Positions 42,309 to 50,878 of a stretch of 64,000 bases of DNA are shown here, piece after piece. Position 1 is the stretch's first letter, and each line of letters starts with the position of its first letter. The DNA lies in NCBI RefSeq assembly GCF_020829665.1, contig NZ_JAIVFT010000009.1:244892-308891 (forward strand). The letters are read 5' to 3'. Made by a program: the position numbers and the translations under genes. The notes under the pieces were generated by a model. It was not told the DNA's origin. It searched no databases and was given only the letters and a program-made list of their open reading frames with translations. This DNA comes from Nostoc sp. CHAB 5824. Its GTDB lineage: Bacteria; Cyanobacteriota; Cyanobacteriia; Cyanobacteriales; Nostocaceae.

Positions 42309-43652
42309 ATGTCTTTTTCTACTCTCGGCTTGTCCAATGAAATTATCCGTGCGGTTACCGAACGCGGGTATACCGAACCCACACCAATTCAGAAACAGGC
42401 GATTCCTGCCGTCTTGTCGGGTAGCGATTTGCTAGCTGGGGCACAAACTGGCACTGGAAAGACCGCTAGTTTTACCTTACCTTTGCTGCATCTGTTGTCG
42501 TCTGAGAAAAGTATCAAAGGTACATCTAATGGATACCGGCCGATCCGAGCGCTGATTCTTACCCCGACTCGTGAACTCGCCGCACAGGTGGAAGAAAGCG
42601 TGCGCGAGTACGGCAAATACTTGCAGCTAAACTCGATGGTGATGTTCGGCGGAGTCGGTATTAATCTGCAAAAACAGCGTTTGAAGAACCGAGTGGATAT
42701 CTTGGTCGCTACTCCAGGGCGACTGCTCGACCATGTACAGCAAGGTACGCTGAACCTATCGCATATTGAGGTTTTGGTGCTAGATGAAGCAGATCGGATG
42801 CTGGATATGGGTTTTATTCATGATATCCGCCGCATTCTCTCGCTGTTGCCCAAAAAGCGACAAAATTTGCTATTCTTCGCTACTTTCTCGGACAAAATTA
42901 AGGCACTCGCCGCTGGACTGCTCAATCACCCGACGATGATTGAGGTGGCACGCCGCAACGTGACCGCCGAAACGATCGCACAGAAAATTTACCAAGTAGA
43001 CCGTGACAAGAAACGCCAATTACTTGCTCACCTGATTCGGCGAGATAATTGGTATCAAGTGCTAGTGTTCACTCGCACTAAGTATGGTGCTGATCGTTTG
43101 GTTAAGCAGTTGGGCGAAGACCGCATTCAAGCATTGGCAATCCACGGTAACAAAAGCCAGCCGATGCGTACCAATGCCTTGGCAAAGTTCAAGAATGGTA
43201 GCTTACAGGTACTGGTGGCGACAGACATTGCTGCTAGGGGTCTTGACATCAGCGAACTGCCCCATGTCGTAAATTTCGATCTGCCCAATGTCCCAGAGGA
43301 TTATGTTCATCGCATTGGGCGCACTGGCCGCGCTGGCGCGTCAGGTGAAGCTGTATCGCTGGTGTGCGTCGATGAATACCCTCTATTGACAGATATCGAA
43401 AAACTGATTGAGCAGCGTTTGCCGAGGGAAATAGTCGCCGGCTTTAGCCCCAACCCCGATACCAAGCCTGAAGCAATCCCAAATGGACGCCAACACAGAG
43501 CCAAGCCTGGAAGTGATAAGCGTCCGGCTCGTAGTCCTAAACCTTTACCACAGACATCGGCTAAACGTAAGGCAGCGCCACCTGCTACGAATGGCGATCA
43601 GCCTAGTGCTCGTTCGTCGGCATCGCGCCGTTCTGCTAAACGCGATCGCTGA
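42309..43652 (+). CDS. rhlE: DEAD-box RNA helicase (RhlE-like)
   Basis: ATG 42309 with GGAG at 42301 is preferred to an ATG at 42180, which would add 43 unrelated residues. The 447-residue protein begins SFSTLGLSNEIIRAVTERGY and TEPTPIQKQAIP (Q motif), then GAQTGTGKTASF (Walker A), PTRELAAQV (Ia), TPGRLLD (Ib), VLDEADRMLDMGF (DEAD), ATFSDK in place of the usual SAT motif III, VATDIAARGLDI (V) and HRIGRTGRAG (VI). The C-terminal tail is basic and low-complexity (KRPARSPKPLP). It remodels RNA or ribosome assembly intermediates. The long 5' leader suggests cold or RNA-level control. Confidence 0.92.
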   Translation: MSFSTLGLSNEIIRAVTERGYTEPTPIQKQAIPAVLSGSDLLAGAQTGTGKTASFTLPLLHLLSSEKSIKGTSNGYRPIRALILTPTRELAAQVEESVREYGKYLQLNSMVMFGGVGINLQKQRLKNRVDILVATPGRLLDHVQQGTLNLSHIEVLVLDEADRMLDMGFIHDIRRILSLLPKKRQNLLFFATFSDKIKALAAGLLNHPTMIEVARRNVTAETIAQKIYQVDRDKKRQLLAHLIRRDNWYQVLVFTRTKYGADRLVKQLGEDRIQALAIHGNKSQPMRTNALAKFKNGSLQVLVATDIAARGLDISELPHVVNFDLPNVPEDYVHRIGRTGRAGASGEAVSLVCVDEYPLLTDIEKLIEQRLPREIVAGFSPNPDTKPEAIPNGRQHRAKPGSDKRPARSPKPLPQTSAKRKAAPPATNGDQPSARSSASRRSAKRDR

Positions 43653-44149
43653 TTTTTGTTAGCTGTTCAATAAATTGATTTTTCACGGGTTCTGGAAAAG
43701 CTCACTTCCATTCCTCTCGCCTACAAAGTTACGTGTAAACACAAGTCTTTTAGATTTGTGCCAGAGGCTTTTGATCCCCCCAACCCACGCCAGTCGCTCC
43801 ACTTGGGGAGACCCCATCGCTTTTAGCGTCTCCCCTTGGGAGAAGACCGCGCTGGCTCCCCTTAAAAAAGGGGGGCGAAAAATTTTCAAGTTTCCTTAAC
43901 TATTTGTCAAAGTCAATTTTTTTTAATAGACCTCTTGCAAAACTATTTTTGCAAGAGGGTAAAGGGTAATTCTATCGCCGCTTTCCCCTTTACCCGTTAC
44001 CCCTTTCCCCACTTCTGCAAGAAGTCTAATGTAGACGCATACTCCTACGGAGAAGCAAGCTACCGCAGAAAACACAGAGAGAAGAAAGAAATTATTAACT
44101 GAACTGTTTTGAGGTCTAATCAAGAGCTAGGTTGTGTGTAAGTGCAAGG
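43653..44149. other. Intergenic region with host repeats
   Basis: No gene seen. It contains a short palindromic repeat block (TAGCGTCTCCCCTTGGGAGA, 43822-43845), a CCCCTTAAAAAAGGGG hairpin near 43857-43875 that could terminate the helicase transcript, and the MITE-like element at 43927-44028. Confidence 0.5.
43927..44028. mobile_element. MITE-like palindromic element, copy 2
   Basis: 102 bp with terminal repeats TAGACCTCTTGCA and TGCAAGAAGTCTA (one mismatch). The core (GGTAATTCTATCGCCGCTTT) is the reverse complement of the core of copy 1 at 19860-19968. Confidence 0.65.
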
Positions 44150-46093
44150 CTATAACAACTCTGTAATGGAAAATAACCGTTGTCGGTCTATTTTCTGAAG
44201 CTTGATTTTTTCCGCGTAGAAAGCCTGATAATAGGATTGATACCGCTCTGGTTCCGCTTCGGGATCGGTTTGTTGCCATAGTTCCAAAAAGTGGCGATAG
44301 CGTTTTTCAAGCATTACCAAATCCATGCAAGCGATCGCAGCTTGAACCACCTGCGGAGTCCGAAGTATTTCTTTCTGGTTTTTTTCATCCACATGAAATA
44401 AATGGGAAATTAACCCCATCTCGCTGCCAAATTCCAAGAACTGGTCTTGCAGACGGGAAATTAAATCTGGTGGAGACGCAAAATTTTTTGTATCTCCATC
44501 ACTGGATGAAATTTCTAAAATCTGTTGCCATAAAAATCGGTGGTGGGAGAGGCTAAATTGCAAATCTCGCTCCTCTAGTTCGGCAATAATCGCTTGACGC
44601 TGTTCAGGACAATGCAAGTAAATTCGCAGTAACAAGGCTTCTGCGTGTTCTAAAAGGCTGCGATCTGTAGGGAGTGGAGCCTGAGAAATTTTGCCACCTC
44701 CCCATGCTTTCTTCGCTGACACAGGCTTAGAGTAGGTAGCCGCAGCCGGAGCAATTTGAGTTTGCAGATTTTCGACTCGTAGGGGTATAAGTCTGGTATC
44801 TCCTAAGCTGAGTATTTCTGCACAGTAGGAAACATAATAGTTGCGTGTATCGCTGTTAACTATATTTTTAAGTAATTTGACTAATTGCTGAGTTACTTGC
44901 TGAAAATCAGTAGCTTGTTTTAAGTCGCGGTCTTGAATAATTTGCTGAATCTGCCAGTCTAGCCAAAGTGGCGCATTTTTTAGCAGTTCTCCATAATCTT
45001 CTGGGGTGTGGCTATGCAAGTATTCGTCAGCATCTTTACCATCGGGTAAATTGAGAATTTTTAGCTGAACTTCGCCTTTGTATGCTAGTTCGGCAATTTC
45101 ACCGATCGCACGTTCAGCGGCATTCGTTCCAGCTTTATCAGCATCAAAGTTGAGTACTAATTGTTTCGATTCGGTGTATCGTAATATTAATCGGACTTGT
45201 TCTAAGCTTAAGGCTGTACCGAGTGAGGCAACGGCGTTATTAATACCAGCAGCGTGGAGAGCGATCGCATCAAAATATCCCTCTACCACCACCGCTTGAT
45301 CGAGTTGAGAAATCCCACCTTTGGCTTGATCGAGGGCAAATAATGTTTTACCTTTACTAAAAAGTTCGGTTTCTGGTGAATTCAGGTATTTAGGTTGCTC
45401 ATCAGTCAGAGTTCTCCCACCAAAGGCAATGACGCGCCCTTGGACATCGCGGATGGGAATCATCAAGCGATCGCGGAATACATCATAATAACCGCCTCCC
45501 TCCCGGCGTGGCTTAATCAATCCCGCTTTTTCCAGTATCTGCACGGGCAAACGTTTATCTTCCACTAAATAACGATAGAGAGTTTCCCAACCTGCGGGGG
45601 CATAACCTAAGCCAAATTGCTGTATAGTTTCTTCTTTGAGTTGGCGGTTAGATTGCAAATATTGAAGTGCCTTTTGCCCTTGCGATTGTCTCAAGGCGTG
45701 TTGATAAAACTGGGCTGACGTTGCCAGAACTTCATATAGCTGCTCACGCAAAGATAGCTGACGCTGTAATTCTTGGCGTTGTTCGGGTAAGAGTGTTTGC
45801 ACAGGTACTTGGTAACGTCGTGCTAAATCCAGCACTACATCAGCAAAAGAACGCTTTCCCAACTCCATGACAAACTTAATGGCATTTCCCCCAGCTTGAC
45901 AGCCGAAGCAATAGTACATTTGCTTGGTCTGGCTGACGGTGAAGCTAGGAGATTTTTCATCGTGGAAGGGGCACAAACCGACGAAATCTTTCCCACGTTT
46001 GCGTAAAACTACGTATTCCGAGACGACATCGACAATATCAGCCCGTAGTTTAACTTCCTCAATTGTGTCTGGGTGCAAGCGGGGGATTTGCAT
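44150..46093 (-). CDS. dnaG: DNA primase
   Basis: 647 residues, normal for DnaG. The CHC2 zinc domain is intact (CPFHDEKSPSFTV and MYYCFGCQAGGNA, residues 41-70). The RNA polymerase domain has FRDRLMIPIRDVQGRVIAFGGR and the TOPRIM motif VVVEGYFDAIAL with LGTALSLEQ and LNFDADKAG (acidic metal-binding residues). The C-terminal helicase-binding domain follows from about 450 (ILRIYLHCPEQRQAI). It makes RNA primers at the replication fork. A chromosomal housekeeping gene that marks the region right of the prophage as backbone. Confidence 0.95.
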   Translation of the reverse strand: MQIPRLHPDTIEEVKLRADIVDVVSEYVVLRKRGKDFVGLCPFHDEKSPSFTVSQTKQMYYCFGCQAGGNAIKFVMELGKRSFADVVLDLARRYQVPVQTLLPEQRQELQRQLSLREQLYEVLATSAQFYQHALRQSQGQKALQYLQSNRQLKEETIQQFGLGYAPAGWETLYRYLVEDKRLPVQILEKAGLIKPRREGGGYYDVFRDRLMIPIRDVQGRVIAFGGRTLTDEQPKYLNSPETELFSKGKTLFALDQAKGGISQLDQAVVVEGYFDAIALHAAGINNAVASLGTALSLEQVRLILRYTESKQLVLNFDADKAGTNAAERAIGEIAELAYKGEVQLKILNLPDGKDADEYLHSHTPEDYGELLKNAPLWLDWQIQQIIQDRDLKQATDFQQVTQQLVKLLKNIVNSDTRNYYVSYCAEILSLGDTRLIPLRVENLQTQIAPAAATYSKPVSAKKAWGGGKISQAPLPTDRSLLEHAEALLLRIYLHCPEQRQAIIAELEERDLQFSLSHHRFLWQQILEISSSDGDTKNFASPPDLISRLQDQFLEFGSEMGLISHLFHVDEKNQKEILRTPQVVQAAIACMDLVMLEKRYRHFLELWQQTDPEAEPERYQSYYQAFYAEKIKLQKIDRQRLFSITELL

Positions 46094-46234
46094 TCTAGTC
46101 TATTTATTAATTCATAGGTTGGTAGTTAACACTGCGGTGCATTTCCCAACTGATAGCTATTATATTCTTGTTGCTAGACCAAGAATTATTTATAGAATTG
46201 CTTACATTTAATTTTATTAGAGGAAATACTTAAA

Positions 46235-47587
46235 ATGGGGCGTATTTTTATTTCAGCGGCTCACGGAGGCAAAGAAGCCAGAGGAATCGATCCAGGTGCG
46301 ATCGCAGGTGGTACAAGCGAAGCTAAAGAAATGATTCTGCTGCGGGATTTGATTGTCACGGAACTGAGGGCGCGGAATGTAGAAATTTTGGCGGTTCCTG
46401 ATGACTTGAGCGCCGCCCAAACTATCACCTGGATCAATTCTCGTGGCCGCCGGGGTGATGTCGCCCTAGAAATTGAATCTAATGCGGCTAACAGCCCTTC
46501 TGTGCGTGGGGCTAGCGTCTTCTACATTACTAATAATAGCGATCGCAGAAGTAATGCTGAACAGCTACTAGTGGCGTTGTTGCGCCGCGTACCCCAATTA
46601 CCGAATCGCGGAGTCAAGCCAGATACAGATAGTGGATTGGGTAGTTTAGCATTCTGTCGCCAGACAACGCTTCCAGCTTTGGTAATGCAAGTGGGGTTTC
46701 TCAGCAATCCAGAAGATCGGGCTTTGCTGCAAACTCGTCGCCGCGATTTTGCCTTGGGAATTGCCGATGGACTAGTAACTTGGAGTCGTGTGATTGACCC
46801 CACTCCTGGAACTCCGGTAGAACCAAATTATCCGGGAATTAATATTAATATTAATGGGCAAAATTACTCAGAGCAAGGAGTTTTAGTTAATGGCAATGCC
46901 TACATCCCCATTGATTTAGTAGACCGTCTGCGGATTGACCTTTCAAAAGCGGCGAATGTTAATCGGATTACCTATCGCAAAGTAGTTTATGTCAAAGCGA
47001 TCGAACTGCGAGATTTTAATGTTGCAGTCAATTGGGATACTGCAACTCGTACTGTCAGCTTGCGATCAAATTTAGTGGTTTGCCCTGGTCAATTTGAACG
47101 GGTAATGTCGAACGGTAATACTTCCGAAGTACAGTTACAATTATTCCTCAGAAACAATAATGAAAATGCTTTGGTAAAGTTTCCTGACATCCCAAAACTT
47201 TATCGGGAAGAAGCAGGTATAGAGGGAGTGAACTATGATATTGCCTTTTGCCAAATGTGTATAGAAACTGGATTTTTACGGTTTGGTGGTGATATTAAAC
47301 CTGAGCAAAATAACTTTGCAGGCTTAGGTGCGATCGGTGGCGGTTCGGAGGCTGCATCTTTTCCAAGTGCCAGAATAGGAGTGAGGGCACATGTCCAACA
47401 TTTGAAAGCTTACGCTAGTTTGGAACCATTGGTACAAGAAGTAGTAGATCCACGGTTTCGCTTTGTCACGCGCGGGATTGCGCCATTAATTGATCAGCTA
47501 TCAGGGCGGTGGTCAGCAGATTTGGATTATGGAGCAAGAATTTCAGCGATGCTCAAACGATTATATGAATCAGCAGGGCTTCTTTGA
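46235..47587 (+). CDS. N-acetylmuramoyl-L-alanine amidase with glucosaminidase-like domain
   Basis: 450 residues. The N-terminal amidase_3 domain (1-190) has IFISAAHGG (zinc His), DVALEIESNA and ALVMQVGFLSNPEDRALL (catalytic Glu position is replaced by Gln in QVGF, where typical enzymes have E-x-x-F). A copper-amine-oxidase-N/stalk-like module (NGNAYIPIDLVDRLRI) follows, then a glucosaminidase-like domain (about 315-450) with FCQMCIETGFLRF and NNFAGLGAIGGG. It has no signal peptide. It probably trims septal or envelope peptidoglycan. It is divergent from dnaG, with GAGG upstream of the start. Confidence 0.8.
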   Translation: MGRIFISAAHGGKEARGIDPGAIAGGTSEAKEMILLRDLIVTELRARNVEILAVPDDLSAAQTITWINSRGRRGDVALEIESNAANSPSVRGASVFYITNNSDRRSNAEQLLVALLRRVPQLPNRGVKPDTDSGLGSLAFCRQTTLPALVMQVGFLSNPEDRALLQTRRRDFALGIADGLVTWSRVIDPTPGTPVEPNYPGINININGQNYSEQGVLVNGNAYIPIDLVDRLRIDLSKAANVNRITYRKVVYVKAIELRDFNVAVNWDTATRTVSLRSNLVVCPGQFERVMSNGNTSEVQLQLFLRNNNENALVKFPDIPKLYREEAGIEGVNYDIAFCQMCIETGFLRFGGDIKPEQNNFAGLGAIGGGSEAASFPSARIGVRAHVQHLKAYASLEPLVQEVVDPRFRFVTRGIAPLIDQLSGRWSADLDYGARISAMLKRLYESAGLL

Positions 47588-47738
47588 TTTACGCAAGAGT
47601 TTTTAAGCTCATCAATCCCTATGTTGTCACTACGTGAGTTATTAGAGCAGTTAGCATCACTCGGTAAATCTCAAAATTACTAAATACAGCATTTTATTAA
47701 TTTGTAGCAAATTAAATTTGGTCATACCCTGTAATGCC

Positions 47739-47987
47739 ATGTATCGGCCGCCTTGTTAATGTATCGGCTTGCCTTGTTAATGCGTCGGCCGCCTTGTTAA
47801 TGTATTGGCTTGCATTGTTAATGCGTCGGCCGCCTTGTTAATGCATCGGCTTGCATTGTTAATGCATCGGCTTGCATTGTTAATGCATCGGCTTGCATTG
47901 TTAATGCGTCGGCTTGCATTGTTAATGCATCGGCTTGCATTGTTAATGCGTCGGCTTGCATTGTTAATGTGTTCCCCTGCATTAAAA
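47739..47987. repeat. Tandem repeat of 20/21-bp units
   Basis: Eleven good units and one decayed unit of ATGCATCGGCTTGCATTGTTA. The first six alternate 20 and 21 bp (a 41-bp higher-order unit with GGCCGCC and GGCTTGC versions); the last five are uniform 21 bp. The uniform section can be read as MHRLALL on the plus strand or MQADALT on the minus strand, but the 20-bp units break both frames. Confidence 0.9.
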
Positions 47988-48135
47988 ACGCTACGCTTTT
48001 AGGCAAAACTGTATTAAGATTTTGCACAACGCGATCACCTACGGTCGGCGGAACGCCATCGCCAACGTGGTTTGCTTCAGACCTCAGGATGCCCTAAAGT
48101 TGTTGTAAACTTGATAGCAATTAAAAAGACAGACT

Positions 48136-50718
48136 GTGATCGTCCCATCAAGCAGCAGAGCGTTAGTAGCAAGTCATAACAGTAGTTTAGGGTTTACCAG
48201 CCTTGCAGAACTATCAAGTGGAAACTTGCTTGCAGAAGTGGATCTTCGTCGGGCTGTAGTAAGTTTAAAGCTAAAGCAAGACAAAAAAGCGTCGATGGGT
48301 CAGTTTCTGACCCCCGCCTCAGTAGCACAATTGATGGCTGGGATGTTTAATAGCCTAGATTTGTCTGAAATATCCTTGCTTGATGCTGGAGCAGGAATCG
48401 GTTCATTACTAGCCGCTTTTGTAGCAAAAGTATGCCAGGAGCGAAAACACACGTCAAGTTTGCGCGTTGTAGCATACGAAATTGACCCTTTTCTAATTGG
48501 ATATTTGCATCAGACTCTAAAGCTATGTGAGAAGGAATGTGAACATGTGGGTATTTCCTTCAATTACGAAATTCGTGAGACTGATTTTATCGAAGATGCA
48601 GTTAGGCTGCAAAAGCTTAGTTTATTGAATAGTGCAAACGCAACAGAATTTACCCATGCTATTCTCAACCCGCCTTATTTGAAAATCAATGCTCATTCCA
48701 AAGTACGCGAATTGCTGCGTTCCATCGGTTTGGAGACTAGCAATCTTTATACTGGTTTTATGGCTGCTACAGCGCAACTTCTAAAACCAAATGGGGAGTT
48801 TGTAGCTATTACCCCGCGCAGTTTTTGTAATGGGCCGTATTTCCGCGACTTCCGCAAGATGTTTTTAGAGATGATGGCTTTACAGCAAGTACATCTTTTT
48901 GAGTCGCGGCAAGAAGCATTTAGTGACGATGATGTTTTGCAGGAAACTATCATCATCCAAGCTACAAAACAAAAGCAAAAGTCTAGCAGCGTCATCATCA
49001 ATACCAGTTCTGGTACTAATGATGACTTGATAATGTCACACTCTGTACCATATACAGCCTTAGTTCACCCTGATGATCTAGAGCAGTTTATTCATATTCT
49101 TCCAGATAAGATTAGCCAGCAAATCGTTCAGCGAATGGCAATTTTTACCTGTACATTAAAAGATTTAGGGCTAACAGTTTCAACCGGACGGGTAGTAGAT
49201 TTCCGAGCAAAAGATTACTTAAGGACAAATTCAGAAAATAATACTGTTCCATTAATTTATCCAGTGAATTTAGTGAATGGATATGTAGAACACCCAAAAA
49301 TAACTAAAAAGCCTCAAGCAATAGTGCATATAAAAGAAACAGCGAATCTTCTGATACCAAATGAGCATTATGTCTTATGCAAAAGATTTTCATCGAAAGA
49401 AGAGAAAAGGCGTGTTGTTGCGGTGGTTTATGATGCCAACCAATTTAATTATGGCTATGTCGGCTTTGAAAATCATTTGAATTACTTTCACAAAGATGGC
49501 CGTGGACTTAGCCTTACTTTGGCTCGTGGGCTTGCTGTTTATCTCAATTCAACCCTAGTTGATGCTTTTTTTCGGTTGTTTAATGGGCATACTCAGGTCA
49601 ATGCAACAGATTTGCGAAAATTAAAGTACCCTAATTTGTCACAGCTATTGTTGTTAGGGACGGAAATTAAAGAGCAGTTTCCTTCTTTGCGGGAAATTGA
49701 TGAACTTATCGAAAATAAGCTGCTGAGTATGTCGAATCTGTCAGAAAATAATCCAATTGCAACTAAGTCTCGAATTGATGAAGCGCTGCAAATTTTGACA
49801 CAATTGGGCTTTCCACGAGCACAGCTTAACGAACGGTCAGCTTTAACTCTCCTAGCGTTGCTTGACTTAAAACCGACAGACTTTTGGCAATTGGCAACTT
49901 CCCCTTTGATGGGAATTACGCCGATGATGGAATTTATGGCTCAACATTACGGCAAAACCTATAAGCCCAACACACGGGAAACAGTTCGTCGTCAGACAGT
50001 GCATCAATTTCTGGATGCAGCTTTGATAGTTGCTAATCCTGATAATTTAAGCCGCCCTATCAACAGTCCCAAAACTGTGTATCAAATTGAAAACAGTGCG
50101 CTAGAACTATTAAGAAGCTACGGTACTGAAGAATGGGAAAAGAGCATTCGCACCTACCTTGCTTCGGTTGAAACTCTGAAAAAGCAATATGCTCAAGAAC
50201 GTGAAATGTCCCGTATTCCGATAGTAATTAACGGAGAAATTAAAACTTTATCGCCAGGTGGTCAGAATATTCTGATTGAAAAAATTATTAATGATTTTGC
50301 CCCCCGTTTTACTCCTAGTGGAAAGCTCATCTATGTTGGCGATACAGATGAAAAGTTCGCCCACTTCGATGAAGCTGCATTGACAGATTTGGGCGTTAAC
50401 ATCGATTCGCACGGCAAAATGCCAGATGTGATCATTCACTTCACAACAAATAACTGGTTGGTGCTGATTGAAGCTGTAACCTCACATGGCCCAATTAATC
50501 CTAAACGGAAGAAGGAGCTTGAAGTCTTATTCAGAAGCGTTCAAATACCTTTGGTGATGGTAACAACATTTCTCAGCCGCAAGGCAATGGTGGCATATCT
50601 GGCAGAGATTGCTTGGGAAACAGATGTTTGGGTTGCTGAAGATTCAACTCACCTGATTCATTTCAATGGTGAATATCTCTTGCAGGCTTACCAAACAGAT
50701 AAGAAGCAAACTCCTTAA
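48136..50718 (+). CDS. Single-chain BsuBI/PstI-type methyltransferase-endonuclease
   Basis: 860 residues from GTG 48136. The N-terminal part is a gamma-type N6-adenine methylase: GQFLTPASVAQLMAGMF, LLDAGAGIGSLLAAF (motif I) and AILNPPYLKI (NPPY, motif IV). A target-recognition-like region occupies about 300-560. The C-terminal 190 residues are a BsuBI/PstI-type endonuclease: GKLIYVGDTDEKFAHFDE, HGKMPDVIIHF, NWLVLIEAVTSHGPINP with the catalytic D...E-A motif, and AWETDVWVAED with HFNGEYLL. In classical BsuBI and PstI the two activities are separate genes; here they form one chain (type IIG/IIC-like). Expected site is CTGCAG or related, by family. Confidence 0.92.
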   Translation: MIVPSSSRALVASHNSSLGFTSLAELSSGNLLAEVDLRRAVVSLKLKQDKKASMGQFLTPASVAQLMAGMFNSLDLSEISLLDAGAGIGSLLAAFVAKVCQERKHTSSLRVVAYEIDPFLIGYLHQTLKLCEKECEHVGISFNYEIRETDFIEDAVRLQKLSLLNSANATEFTHAILNPPYLKINAHSKVRELLRSIGLETSNLYTGFMAATAQLLKPNGEFVAITPRSFCNGPYFRDFRKMFLEMMALQQVHLFESRQEAFSDDDVLQETIIIQATKQKQKSSSVIINTSSGTNDDLIMSHSVPYTALVHPDDLEQFIHILPDKISQQIVQRMAIFTCTLKDLGLTVSTGRVVDFRAKDYLRTNSENNTVPLIYPVNLVNGYVEHPKITKKPQAIVHIKETANLLIPNEHYVLCKRFSSKEEKRRVVAVVYDANQFNYGYVGFENHLNYFHKDGRGLSLTLARGLAVYLNSTLVDAFFRLFNGHTQVNATDLRKLKYPNLSQLLLLGTEIKEQFPSLREIDELIENKLLSMSNLSENNPIATKSRIDEALQILTQLGFPRAQLNERSALTLLALLDLKPTDFWQLATSPLMGITPMMEFMAQHYGKTYKPNTRETVRRQTVHQFLDAALIVANPDNLSRPINSPKTVYQIENSALELLRSYGTEEWEKSIRTYLASVETLKKQYAQEREMSRIPIVINGEIKTLSPGGQNILIEKIINDFAPRFTPSGKLIYVGDTDEKFAHFDEAALTDLGVNIDSHGKMPDVIIHFTTNNWLVLIEAVTSHGPINPKRKKELEVLFRSVQIPLVMVTTFLSRKAMVAYLAEIAWETDVWVAEDSTHLIHFNGEYLLQAYQTDKKQTP

Positions 50719-50773
50719 ACATACGAAAATAGGCTTGGTGTTCGTGATATTTTGCCCCGGAAGATCCCCCCAA

Positions 50774-50792
50774 CCCCCCTTAAAAAGGGGGG
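50774..50792. terminator. Bidirectional hairpin between convergent genes
   Basis: CCCCCCTT-AAA-AAGGGGGG, an 8-bp stem between the convergent restriction-modification and TPR genes. A T-rich tract is only partial, so terminator function is likely but not certain. Confidence 0.5.
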
Positions 50793-50878
50793 CTTAATTC
50801 ACTATTTTTGCTCTGGAAGTCGCTGAACAGGAAAGCTACGATACTTGGGAGCAGTTAAAGCTAAATCAAATTACTTTC

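Noticed and set aside
47739..47987. CRISPR array
   Set aside because: Units are directly adjacent with no unique spacers and no cas genes nearby.
47818..48027. Minus-strand ORF with MQADALT heptads, as a coiled-coil gene
   Set aside because: It exists only because the uniform 21-bp units keep frame; the neighbouring 20-bp units break it and no ribosome binding site is visible.
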